DNA of 44,204 nt. Source: D2472 sp964275585 (GTDB lineage: Bacteria; Pseudomonadota; Gammaproteobacteria; Magnimaribacterales; D2472). Numbering within the stretch: the stretch's first letter is position 1; the number at the start of each line of letters is the position of its first letter. The DNA lies in contig CAXYCJ010000007.1 of the NCBI GenBank assembly GCA_964275585.1, positions 1 to 44,204 of the forward strand, written 5' to 3'. The notes under the pieces were generated by a model, which did not search any database, was not told the DNA's origin, and saw only the letters and a list, made by a program, of their open reading frames with translations. Of the stretch, positions 7,247 through 15,125 are shown one piece after another. A program made the translations under genes and the position numbers.

Positions 7247-8332
7247 TCAAACGTTAAATTTAAAATGAATAATATCTCCATCCTTAACGATATAATCCTT
7301 GCCCTCTAACCGTAATTTACCTTCTTTCTTTGCACCAGATTCTCCCAGGCAATCTATGAAATCTTCATATGAAATAATTTCAGCTTTAATAAAACCTCTT
7401 TCAAAATCTGTATGAATCACTCCAGCTGCTTGAGGCGCTAAAGAGTTCTTATGGATTGTCCAGGCTCTAGATTCTTCTGGCCCTGAGGTGAAATATGTTT
7501 CAAGGTTTAAAAGTCTATATCCAGCTAAAATAATTTTATTTAGCACGGGCTCATCCATACCAAGTAATTCTAAATATTCACGTTGTTCTTCTTCTTCCAA
7601 GTTAGCAAGCTCATGTTCAATCTTTACTACCGCAGGAATAATATTAATTGAGTTATCTGCAGCATACTCTTCAATTTCTTCTAATTTATTTTTTGATTTA
7701 TCGTCTGATAAATTTGCGATTAAAAGCATTGGTTTTGTAGAGAGTAAATTTAAGCTTTGAATAAAATCTTTTTCTTCTTCATCGTAGCCATCTAGATTCG
7801 GGAGAGCTCCACTTTCCATCATCTTCTTTAAGGAAAATATAATGCTTTGGTCTTTTTGAGCTTGAGGGTCCCCAGCTCTGATCAACTTTTCTAATTTTAT
7901 CAATCGCTTATCTAGAACTTCGATATCTGCAAATATTAATTCTAGATTTATTGTTTCTAGATCACTTAGCGGATCTACCTTACCATCTACATGTACAACA
8001 TTCTCATCATCAAAACATCTAACAACATGAAGCAGGGCATTCATTTCTCTTATATTTGATAAGAATGCATTCCCAAGGCCTTCACCTTTTGACGCTCCTT
8101 TAACTAATCCTGCAATATCTACAAAACTCATTGTTGTCGGTATTACTTTTTTAGAGTGAGCTATTTTATCAATCATTTGAAGCCTATTATCTGGAACACT
8201 AACAATTCCAAGATTTGGCTCAATCGTACAAAAAGGAAAATTTTCTGCAGGTATAGCAGATTTTGTAATAGCATTAAAAAGTGTAGATTTACCAACATTA
8301 GGTAAACCAAGAATCCCACATTTAAAACCCAT
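7247..8332 (-). CDS. ychF: Redox-regulated P-loop ATPase YchF (OLA1 family)
   Basis: YchF is a ribosome-associated OBG-family P-loop NTPase that preferentially hydrolyses ATP and is linked to stress responses. The 361-residue product shows G1 GLPNVGKST at residues 9-17, the G3 region DIAGLVKGASKGEGLGNAFL, and a coiled helical arm. The C-terminal TGS domain contains TFFTSGPEESRAW-like sequence (here YFTSGPEESRAWTI) and AAGVIHTDFERGFIKAE. The specificity loop reads NLSDD, where family members have NxxE. The start is only 2 bp from the pth stop, so the pair is co-transcribed. Confidence 0.97.
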   Translation of the reverse strand: MGFKCGILGLPNVGKSTLFNAITKSAIPAENFPFCTIEPNLGIVSVPDNRLQMIDKIAHSKKVIPTTMSFVDIAGLVKGASKGEGLGNAFLSNIREMNALLHVVRCFDDENVVHVDGKVDPLSDLETINLELIFADIEVLDKRLIKLEKLIRAGDPQAQKDQSIIFSLKKMMESGALPNLDGYDEEEKDFIQSLNLLSTKPMLLIANLSDDKSKNKLEEIEEYAADNSINIIPAVVKIEHELANLEEEEQREYLELLGMDEPVLNKIILAGYRLLNLETYFTSGPEESRAWTIHKNSLAPQAAGVIHTDFERGFIKAEIISYEDFIDCLGESGAKKEGKLRLEGKDYIVKDGDIIHFKFNV

Positions 8333-8334
8333 AT

Positions 8335-8898
8335 TTACTCCGTATGAAGTTTTAGTTGAACTTTTTCAATTTCCCGATCCGCCAACAGATCTATAATATT
8401 AAGAAATTCTATGTAGCTATCATTCAGTAATTTTTTTTCTTGAGGTTTAAACTTGCCTAGCACCCAATTTGTTACATCTTCCTTGTCACCAGGGTGACCA
8501 ATGCCAACCCTCAATCTAATAAAGTCATTACCGACTATGCTGATAATGCTTCTAAGCCCATTATGGCCTCCGTGACCACCTTCTACCTTTAGTCTTAGCG
8601 TTCCAACAGGAAGGTCTAAGTCATCGTGAATCACAATTATATCTGGCAACCCTAGAGAATTACTTTTGATAACTTTTTTTACAGACTGACCAGATTCATT
8701 GACATAAAGGTTTGGGAAGCCCCAAATTATTTTTTCATCAATAGAAGAGGCTAACGATGCATCTAATTTGTTTTTTATTGCAAGATCTATTTGGCTGTCT
8801 AGGCAGTATTTAGCAACCCAATCTTTGCCAATATTATGACGTGTACCATTATATTTTTGACCCGGATTGCCCAAGCCAAGAATACATATGTTAGGCAC
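8335..8898 (-). CDS. pth: Peptidyl-tRNA hydrolase
   Basis: This enzyme releases tRNA from prematurely dropped peptidyl-tRNA. The 187-residue product has the conserved start GLGNPGQKYNGTRHNIG, with Asn11 and catalytic His21. It also has the VIHDDLDLPVG segment holding the catalytic Asp (near 93), GGHGGHNGLRSI (around 108-120), and FIRLRVGIGHPG. It is followed by ychF, the usual rplY-pth-ychF order. The 14-bp gap to rplY suggests a shared transcript. Confidence 0.97.
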   Translation of the reverse strand: MPNICILGLGNPGQKYNGTRHNIGKDWVAKYCLDSQIDLAIKNKLDASLASSIDEKIIWGFPNLYVNESGQSVKKVIKSNSLGLPDIIVIHDDLDLPVGTLRLKVEGGHGGHNGLRSIISIVGNDFIRLRVGIGHPGDKEDVTNWVLGKFKPQEKKLLNDSYIEFLNIIDLLADREIEKVQLKLHTE

Positions 8899-8912
8899 AG
8901 AATATTGTGGGA

Positions 8913-9620
8913 TTAACTGCTTTCATCCGAATCATCTTCGGCAGCACCAGGGTCATTAGCTTCTTCGGCATTATCCTCACCTGATTCTTCACCTTCTTCA
9001 CCTTCTTCACCTTCAGCTTCAATTTCAACTTCCTCTTCCTCTGCTCTAGGAGCATTCACTGAAACAACCATCTGATCGTTTTCTGCATCAAACCCAGGTA
9101 TTTCAGCTCCCTCAGGAAGTGTAAGCTCTGAGAGACGAATTGCTTCGTTGAGCATTAAATTAGTAATATCAATCTCAATTGCTTCTGGAATATTTCCTGC
9201 TAAACATGCTATTTCAATTTCTGAGATTATCTTAGCGATCACGCCACCATCTGTTTTAACACCTTCGCACTCTTCTTCGCCAAGAAATCTAAATGGCACA
9301 ACAACTTTTAGTTTTGTTTTTCTGGAAACCCTTTGAAAATCTGCATGCAAGAATTTTCCTTTTACAGGCTCTCTTTGAAGCTCTTTTAAAACAACTTTTT
9401 CTTCTTGACCTTCAAGAAGAATTTTTAAAACCTGCGTATAAAATAATTCACTTTCAGAGGCTTTAGTGAGCTCATTGAGCCTAACCTTTATATTTTTAGA
9501 TTCTTCCTCATTTCCATAGATTATTGCTGGAACCATTGTATTCTCGCGTCGGATTTCACGCGTTTTATTTGTGCCAGTTCTAATCCTTAGGTCAGCATTT
9601 AAAATAATTTCATTTGACAT
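8913..9620 (-). CDS. rplY: 50S ribosomal protein L25, long Ctc-type form
   Basis: L25 binds 5S rRNA in the large subunit. The 235-residue protein is the two-domain TL5/Ctc form and not the ~94-residue E. coli form. An N-terminal L25 domain (RTGTNKTREIRRENTMVPAIIYG, residues ~14-36) is followed by a beta domain with PVKGKFLHADFQRV (about 85-98), LHADFQ being typical of Ctc proteins. From about residue 190 the chain becomes an extreme acidic tail of Glu, Asp, Gly, Ala and Ser. An AAGG site precedes the ATG. It lies between prs and pth, as expected. Confidence 0.95.
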   Translation of the reverse strand: MSNEIILNADLRIRTGTNKTREIRRENTMVPAIIYGNEEESKNIKVRLNELTKASESELFYTQVLKILLEGQEEKVVLKELQREPVKGKFLHADFQRVSRKTKLKVVVPFRFLGEEECEGVKTDGGVIAKIISEIEIACLAGNIPEAIEIDITNLMLNEAIRLSELTLPEGAEIPGFDAENDQMVVSVNAPRAEEEEVEIEAEGEEGEEGEESGEDNAEEANDPGAAEDDSDESS

Positions 9621-9640
9621 GTTTCATACCTTTTTACTTA

Positions 9641-10600
9641 TTACAAGAAAAGCGCACTAAGCGACTCTTCGTTGTTTAATCTTCTAACACATTCAGCAAT
9701 TGTAGGTGCCAGAGAAATGACGCGTATTTTACTGCATTTTTCTGCTTCTGGGGACAATGGAATCGAATTTGTTACAACTAACTCATCAATAGAAGAATTT
9801 GAAATTCTTTCAATTGCTGGTCCTGATAAGACTGGATGAGTAATGTATGCTTTGACTTTAGCGGCTCCAGCATCTTTTAGGGCCTGAGCTGCATTGCAAA
9901 GTGTCCCAGCTGTATCGATCATATCATCAGGAACAATGCAGCATTTTCCAGCAACATCACCAATTATATTCATCACTTCCGATTCGTTTGCTGTTGCTCT
10001 TCTTTTGTCGATAATTGCTAGATCAGACTGACCTAAGAATTTTGCCAATGCTCTTGCTCTTACTACCCCACCGGCATCTGGAGATACAACTAAAATTGAT
10101 TCATCATTTGATGATCTTGATTTGATATCATCGTGCATTATTTTAGTTGCATAAACATTATCAGCTGGCATATCAAAAAAACCTTGAATTGATTCAGAGT
10201 GAAGGTCTACAGTTAAAACTCTATCTACACCAACTGTATTCATCATATCTGCAATTACTTTTGCACTTATAGGCACTCGAGCAGATCTTACTCTTCGATC
10301 TTGCCTAGCGTATCCATAATAAGGAATGATTGCAGTAATTTTAGAGGCAGATGATCTCTTGAGAGCGTCTGTAATTAACATCAACTCCATTAAATTTGCA
10401 TTTGAAGGTGCACAAGTAGATTGAATAATATAGGTTTCATGACCACGCACGTTTTCAAGAATTTCAACTTTAATCTCGCCATCAGAAAATTTGCCTAATT
10501 CAATCTTTCCAAGCTTCACTCCTAAGATTTCCACTATCTCAGTTGTAAGCTGTTTTGAGGCTGAGCCTGCAAATATTCCAACAGTTGGTTTATTTATCAT
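9641..10600 (-). CDS. prs: Ribose-phosphate pyrophosphokinase (PRPP synthase)
   Basis: This cytoplasmic enzyme makes PRPP from ribose 5-phosphate and ATP for nucleotide, histidine, tryptophan and NAD synthesis. The 319-residue product is a class I Prs: GKFSDGEIKVEI (about 37-48), the flexible-loop region PYYGYARQDRR (about 96-106), the metal-binding stretch DLHSESIQGFFDMPADN (about 130-146), and the PRPP-binding loop DDMIDTAGTLCNA (about 220-232). It sits between tRNA-Gln and rplY, the conserved gammaproteobacterial arrangement. No clear ribosome-binding site is visible. Confidence 0.98.
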   Translation of the reverse strand: MINKPTVGIFAGSASKQLTTEIVEILGVKLGKIELGKFSDGEIKVEILENVRGHETYIIQSTCAPSNANLMELMLITDALKRSSASKITAIIPYYGYARQDRRVRSARVPISAKVIADMMNTVGVDRVLTVDLHSESIQGFFDMPADNVYATKIMHDDIKSRSSNDESILVVSPDAGGVVRARALAKFLGQSDLAIIDKRRATANESEVMNIIGDVAGKCCIVPDDMIDTAGTLCNAAQALKDAGAAKVKAYITHPVLSGPAIERISNSSIDELVVTNSIPLSPEAEKCSKIRVISLAPTIAECVRRLNNEESLSALFL

Positions 10601-10612
10601 AATTATTTAAAT

Positions 10613-10687
10613 TGGCTGGGGTGGCTGGATTCGAACCAGCGCATGACGGGATCAAAACCCGTTGCCTTACCGCTTGGCTACACCCCA
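10613..10687 (-). tRNA. tRNA-Gln (TTG)
   Basis: The minus strand folds into a standard 75-base tRNA: acceptor TGGGGTG/CACCCCA, D arm GCC...GGC with AAGCGGTAA, anticodon stem ACGGG/CCCGT around TTTTGAT (anticodon TTG), T arm GCTGG-TTCGAAT-CCAGC, discriminator G, and an encoded CCA. It closely matches E. coli tRNA-Gln. Its 5' end is base 10687 and the ispE stop codon occupies 10688-10690, so there is no spacer. The tRNA must be cut out of an ispE-tRNA-prs transcript, or made from a promoter inside ispE. Confidence 0.97.
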
Positions 10688-11518
10688 TTATGTTAAGTAC
10701 GTTAATAATGGTGAACATTGTAATGGTTCGCAAAAAGAGTGTCTCCATTTAGTTGGAATTTTTTTTAAAGATTTTTCAATTTTTGAAAAATCATCATATG
10801 CATAAAAAAGTGTTGAGCCAGTTCCAGAGAGTGATAAAGGGTAAATTTCCTGAAGAGATGGATAAACATAACTCACTTCCTTAAATCTATCTAAAAAAGG
10901 TATTAAAAAAGAGTTCTGGTTCTCTTGTATTTTTTCCTGCTTGCCAGCATTTCTATGCTTATCTAAGAGTTCAAACATTTCTTTAGTTGAGCTGCATATA
11001 TTTGGGGTAATTACTAAATATTTTTTTGTTGAAGGCTTCACAAAAGATAATTTATCTCCGATACCTTCGGCAAGTGCATTATGTCCATATAAAAAAAATG
11101 GTATATCAGCTCCTAGCCCCTTACCAATTTTTCTTAATGTATTAATTGGTATATTCAGATTAAATAACGAATTTATGCCAACCAAAGCTGCAGCTGCATT
11201 TGAACTGCCACCGCCCATCCCGCCCCCGATTGGAATGTTCTTTTCAATACGAATATCACAAAATATTTTTTTCTGAGAATGAAGTTCTAAAGAATCTATG
11301 ACTTTACTGACTATATTATTTTCATTGTTTAAACTTTTATCTGAGTTAACGATAATTGATTGTGATTTCAGCCCACTTTTTTTTATCGTCATTACATCGC
11401 TCAAATCAATTAATTGAAAAATACTACTAATATTGTGCAAACCATCATCTCTTTTACCTAAAATTATTAAATTAAGATTTAGTTTTGCAGGACAGTTTAG
11501 TGTAAGAATTTCATTCAT
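10688..11518 (-). CDS. ispE: 4-diphosphocytidyl-2-C-methyl-D-erythritol kinase
   Basis: IspE is a GHMP-fold kinase of the MEP isoprenoid pathway that phosphorylates CDP-methylerythritol. The 276-residue product starts with CPAKLNLNLIILGKRDDGLHNI, where the Lys and Asn are substrate-binding, and carries the ATP-binding glycine motif IPIGGGMGGGSSNAAAAL (about residues 91-108). It also has GADIPFFLYG (about 136-145) and the C-terminal SLSGTGSTLFY. It overlaps lolB by 4 bp and abuts tRNA-Gln. At 276 residues it is near the family norm. Confidence 0.96.
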   Translation of the reverse strand: MNEILTLNCPAKLNLNLIILGKRDDGLHNISSIFQLIDLSDVMTIKKSGLKSQSIIVNSDKSLNNENNIVSKVIDSLELHSQKKIFCDIRIEKNIPIGGGMGGGSSNAAAALVGINSLFNLNIPINTLRKIGKGLGADIPFFLYGHNALAEGIGDKLSFVKPSTKKYLVITPNICSSTKEMFELLDKHRNAGKQEKIQENQNSFLIPFLDRFKEVSYVYPSLQEIYPLSLSGTGSTLFYAYDDFSKIEKSLKKIPTKWRHSFCEPLQCSPLLTYLT

Positions 11519-11970
11519 ATTGTTATAAACCCTGTAATCAAAGCATAATTTGATTGAATATTAAAATCCATTACAGTATTTTTTTTTAAACATTTCGCCT
11601 CAATGCCTTGAGAGTTTAGTATTTTAAAGTTGCCATCAACCAGTTCGAAGCATCTATAAAACCAATTTATGAATGGTCGTAAATTTATCCCAGATTCTTT
11701 TTTCATAAAATTACTCTCTTGCAGATGAATCATGGCTAATGATTTCCTATCAATTTTCACTTGAAGCACATTGCCAAAAAAGGGTTTTTTAATCTGTATA
11801 ATATCTGTATTAGAGTTTCTCGTAATAAGAATGCTTAATGTTGTTTTGTTATTAAACATTAATTTGCCTGATAAATATTGATTTTTCTGAGATAACTCTA
11901 TGGATGAACATGAACTCAACAAAAGGGCAAATAAGAAAATTTTTTTTATGGAATTACAACTATTTGGCAT
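11515..11970 (-). CDS. lolB: Outer-membrane lipoprotein receptor LolB
   Basis: LolB accepts lipoproteins from LolA and inserts them into the outer membrane, and is itself a lipoprotein. The 151-residue product starts with a lipoprotein signal peptide (N-terminal basic SIKK, a hydrophobic core, lipobox LLSSC with the lipidated Cys near residue 21). The body is diverged and short against the ~205 residues of E. coli LolB; identification rests on the lipobox, features such as YLSGKLMF and the VDGNFKILNSQG-like end, and position beside ispE and divergent from hemA. Its only plausible ATG lies 23 bp inside the 5' end of hemA on the other strand. No ribosome-binding site is visible. Confidence 0.8.
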   Translation of the reverse strand: MPNSCNSIKKIFLFALLLSSCSSIELSQKNQYLSGKLMFNNKTTLSILITRNSNTDIIQIKKPFFGNVLQVKIDRKSLAMIHLQESNFMKKESGINLRPFINWFYRCFELVDGNFKILNSQGIEAKCLKKNTVMDFNIQSNYALITGFITI

Positions 11971-13162
11971 AAATCATAAGACTGCAAAGTTATCTGATAG
12001 AGAGATGTTTATTATAAATGACTCTAACCAAGAAGACTTTATAAACTTTATCAATAAGACTTTTGGAAAAAAAATTGAGTCGTGCTTTGCTCTTTCAACA
12101 TGTAATAGAACAGAGGTCTATTTATACGCCGATGCGTTTATTGCGAAAGAGGTTATGTTAAAAACAGCTGAATTCATGGGCACTGAAGATTTACTTCAAG
12201 AAAGATTTTATATATTTCAAGGCCTGAAGGCTAAACAGCATATGTGCAGTGTAGCGAGCGGACTTGATTCTCAAATATTGGGAGAGCAGGAAATTTTTGG
12301 TCAATTCAAGCAAGCTGCTCAATTTTTTACTCACACAAATGCACTTAATGGAAATCTTAAATTTCTTACAGATGAGGTAATCTCAGTGGCCAAAGCAGTT
12401 AGAACTGATACAAATATTGGTTTAAACCCATTATCAGTTTCAGGTTTAAGCTATAAAATAGTACGTGAAATATTTGAAGAGCCAGAAAGCCAAAGAGTTC
12501 TCTTGATTGGTGCAGGACAAATGGCACAAGGTATAGCCGAGCATTTTCATAATAAAGGGATTAAAGATATTTCTGCTGTAAATAGAACCAGAAAAAATCT
12601 TATAATCAATCAAAATCTTTCCTTGGAAACACATCCCTTGTCTAAACTTCAATACCATTTACAGCAAACTGATATTTTAATTTCATCAATTGCTTCATTG
12701 CTTCCACTTGTTGGGAAAGGGTTAATCGAGAATGTATTGCGAGTCAGAAAGAATAGACCAATCTTGCTTATTGATCTTGGAGTGCCTAGGAATATTGAAT
12801 ATCAAGTTAAAGAGCTTGAGAATGCATATTTATTTACTATGGAAGATATAGAGATGGTAACGCAAGAAAATTTAGAAGAAAGATCATTTGAGGCGAAGAG
12901 AGGCCATCAAATGATTCTTGCAATGATTAATGGGCAAGATAGCCAGTTAGAGGAAAGGCGAGTAAGAAATGATATTTATCAATTACTTAAAGAGATTATT
13001 TTGGAGATTGATGCAGAATTTTTAGAAGAAATAGTTAACTCATCAGACCCGAAAGAAACTTTAAAGTTTGCGCTTCAGCACCCTGATGAACGCTTGGAAA
13101 GACTTTCTACTATTAGCCCAAATGTATTGTCTTCAATGATTAAGGAGATAAAAAGTGCTTGA
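11948..13162 (+). CDS. hemA: Glutamyl-tRNA reductase
   Basis: HemA reduces glutamyl-tRNA to glutamate-1-semialdehyde, the first step of tetrapyrrole synthesis. An in-frame ATG at 11900 exists, but ATG 11948 gives MELQLFGINHKTA, the family's normal start, for 404 residues. Motifs are the catalytic cysteine in ALSTCNRTEVYLY (about residue 50), GLDSQILGEQEIFGQ (about 105-119), the NADPH-binding LLIGAGQMAQGIAEHF (about 185-200), and LIDLGVPRNIE (about 275). A C-terminal dimerisation helix follows. The haem needed by the cytochrome b and c1 genes at the right end depends on this pathway. It overlaps prfA by 8 bp. Confidence 0.96.
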   Translation: MELQLFGINHKTAKLSDREMFIINDSNQEDFINFINKTFGKKIESCFALSTCNRTEVYLYADAFIAKEVMLKTAEFMGTEDLLQERFYIFQGLKAKQHMCSVASGLDSQILGEQEIFGQFKQAAQFFTHTNALNGNLKFLTDEVISVAKAVRTDTNIGLNPLSVSGLSYKIVREIFEEPESQRVLLIGAGQMAQGIAEHFHNKGIKDISAVNRTRKNLIINQNLSLETHPLSKLQYHLQQTDILISSIASLLPLVGKGLIENVLRVRKNRPILLIDLGVPRNIEYQVKELENAYLFTMEDIEMVTQENLEERSFEAKRGHQMILAMINGQDSQLEERRVRNDIYQLLKEIILEIDAEFLEEIVNSSDPKETLKFALQHPDERLERLSTISPNVLSSMIKEIKSA

Positions 13163-14246
13163 GAGTTCTATTATTAAGAAACTTGAAAGCCTTGCTGTGA
13201 GATCTTCCGAAATTAATATTATGCTCTCTCAAAAAGGCGCAACAGATGATATGGCAACCTATACTCAGTTGAACAAAGAGTCTTCGGATATAGCCCCTAT
13301 AGTGAATTTATTCCAATCTCTCAAGAGTCTTCAAGCTGAGCTAAAAGGAGCAAATGAACTTCTAGATTCTAGAGATTCTGATCTCGTGGAACTAGCCAAG
13401 AGCGATATATCTATTTCCGAAAAAAAGATAACGAAATTGGAAACTGATCTAAAGTTTATGCTACTTCCAAAAGATAATGCTGATGACGGTGCTGCTTATT
13501 TAGAGATTAGAGCCGGAGCTGGGGGAGACGAGGCTGCTATATTCGCATCGGACCTCTTTAGAATGTATTCTCGTTTATCAGAAAGGCAAGGATGGAAGCT
13601 GGAAGTTGTTAATACCAAACTCTCAGAACCCAGCGGCCTTAAAGAAGCTGTTGTTAAAATTAATGGTCAAGGTGTATATAAGTTTTTAAAATTTGAATCA
13701 GGTGTTCATAGAGTTCAAAGAGTTCCTGAAACTGAATCGCAGGGAAGAATTCACACATCAACAGTTACTGTTGCAATCCTTCCAGAGGTTGATGAAGTTC
13801 AGGAGATAGAAATTGATAAAAATGATCTTAGGGTTGATACATATCGGGCATCAGGGGCAGGTGGACAGCATGTCAACAAAACTGACTCAGCAGTTAGGTT
13901 GACCCATATTCCAACAGGGGTGGTTGTAGAATGTCAGGATGATAGATCTCAACATAAAAATAAAGCCAAAGCCATGGCTTTATTAGTTGCAAAATTAAAG
14001 CAGAATGAACTTGAAGAGCAGCAAAGCAGTATAGCTAATGAAAGGAAGATTTTAGTTGGAACTGGAGACCGAAGTGAAAAGATTAGGACTTATAATTTTC
14101 CTCAGGGCAGAATTACTGATCATAGAATCAAACTTACACAACATAATTTAGATCAGGTTATGGATGGAGACATGATCTCAATCTGCCAAGCATTAATTAC
14201 AGAGAATCAATTAGCTCAACTCTCAAACCTAGAAGATGCTTCCTAA
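13155..14246 (+). CDS. prfA: Peptide chain release factor 1
   Basis: RF1 recognises UAA and UAG and triggers peptide release. GTG 13155 is the start, preceded by AAGGAG about 7 bases upstream and lying within the end of hemA. The 363-residue product contains EIRAGAGGDEAAIF (about 115-128), the codon-reading P-x-T motif as PET in RVPETESQGRIHTS (about 190), which separates RF1 from RF2 (SPF), and the catalytic GGQ in ASGAGGQHVNKTDSAVRL (about 235). The GGQ glutamine is the substrate of PrmC, whose gene starts on the very next base after the stop. Confidence 0.98.
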   Translation: MLESSIIKKLESLAVRSSEINIMLSQKGATDDMATYTQLNKESSDIAPIVNLFQSLKSLQAELKGANELLDSRDSDLVELAKSDISISEKKITKLETDLKFMLLPKDNADDGAAYLEIRAGAGGDEAAIFASDLFRMYSRLSERQGWKLEVVNTKLSEPSGLKEAVVKINGQGVYKFLKFESGVHRVQRVPETESQGRIHTSTVTVAILPEVDEVQEIEIDKNDLRVDTYRASGAGGQHVNKTDSAVRLTHIPTGVVVECQDDRSQHKNKAKAMALLVAKLKQNELEEQQSSIANERKILVGTGDRSEKIRTYNFPQGRITDHRIKLTQHNLDQVMDGDMISICQALITENQLAQLSNLEDAS

Positions 14247-15068
14247 TTGAAATCACGTCTTAAATTCTATTTTGATAAAGCACGAGAGCTGATAGTTGAT
14301 CATCAATTCATAGCAAGAGATTTTACGTATTTCTTGAATGCTTTGGAGATTCCCAGTACGGCAATTGTGCTAGAAGATGATTTAAAATTATCTAAAAATC
14401 ATATTGGGAAGATAAATTCGTTTTTCTCCAGTTATGCTCAAGGGATACCCATTGATTATATTTTAGGCGAATCATCTTTTTTTGATTTTAAATTCTATGT
14501 TGACTCTAGGGTGCTTATTCCAAGGCCAGAAACAGAATTAATAGTTGAGAGGGTGCTTAATTTTTCCTTAGATCTGAATGCTCATGTTCTTGAAGTTGGA
14601 ACAGGCTCAGGATGCATTGCTATTGCGCTGGGGATCCTTCGACCTCATTTTAAAATACTTGCATCTGACCTATCTGCAGATGCTCTTGAGGTTGCAAAAA
14701 TTAATTTACAAAAACATGAAGTAAGCAATGTGCTCTTTATTAGATCCAATTGGCTGCCTTATGCAAAGCCTGGATCATTAGATTTAATTATTTCTAATCC
14801 ACCATATCTAACACCAGAAGATGGTCATTTAAAAGAGTTAACTCACGAGCCAATATCTGCTTTGATTTCACCCAATGGAACAAAAAGTTTTTCTGAAATT
14901 TCACAACAAGCTATAATTGCATTAAAACCAAATGGACGGATTATTTTTGAGCATGGTTACTCACAGAGGCTAGAAGTGACAAAAATATTAAAGGATAGTG
15001 GATTTAAAAATATAATATCAGAGCAAGATTTTCAGGGCTTAGATAGATTGATTTATGCAGAGAAATGA
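14247..15068 (+). CDS. prmC: Release-factor glutamine N5-methyltransferase
   Basis: PrmC methylates the glutamine of the GGQ motif in release factors. The start is TTG immediately after the prfA stop, so translation is probably coupled. The 273-residue protein has an N-terminal helical domain with GIPIDYILGESSFFDFKFYVDSRVLIPRPETELIVE (positions ~70-105). The SAM-binding fold follows: VLEVGTGSGCIAIAL (about 114-128), the acidic loop SDLSADAL, and the substrate-binding SNPPYLTPED (about 183-192). Length is normal. It is the last core gene before the accessory block. Confidence 0.96.
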   Translation: MKSRLKFYFDKARELIVDHQFIARDFTYFLNALEIPSTAIVLEDDLKLSKNHIGKINSFFSSYAQGIPIDYILGESSFFDFKFYVDSRVLIPRPETELIVERVLNFSLDLNAHVLEVGTGSGCIAIALGILRPHFKILASDLSADALEVAKINLQKHEVSNVLFIRSNWLPYAKPGSLDLIISNPPYLTPEDGHLKELTHEPISALISPNGTKSFSEISQQAIIALKPNGRIIFEHGYSQRLEVTKILKDSGFKNIISEQDFQGLDRLIYAEK

Positions 15069-15125
15069 TCAAAGAATAGTCTCATGTGATAGGTTAACTA
15101 TTATGGCTCTAACACTAGGCATTAT

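Noticed and set aside
11900..11947. Earlier in-frame ATG for hemA
   Set aside because: The added 16 residues lie in the lolB signal-peptide region and do not match HemA, which normally begins just before the GINHKT motif.
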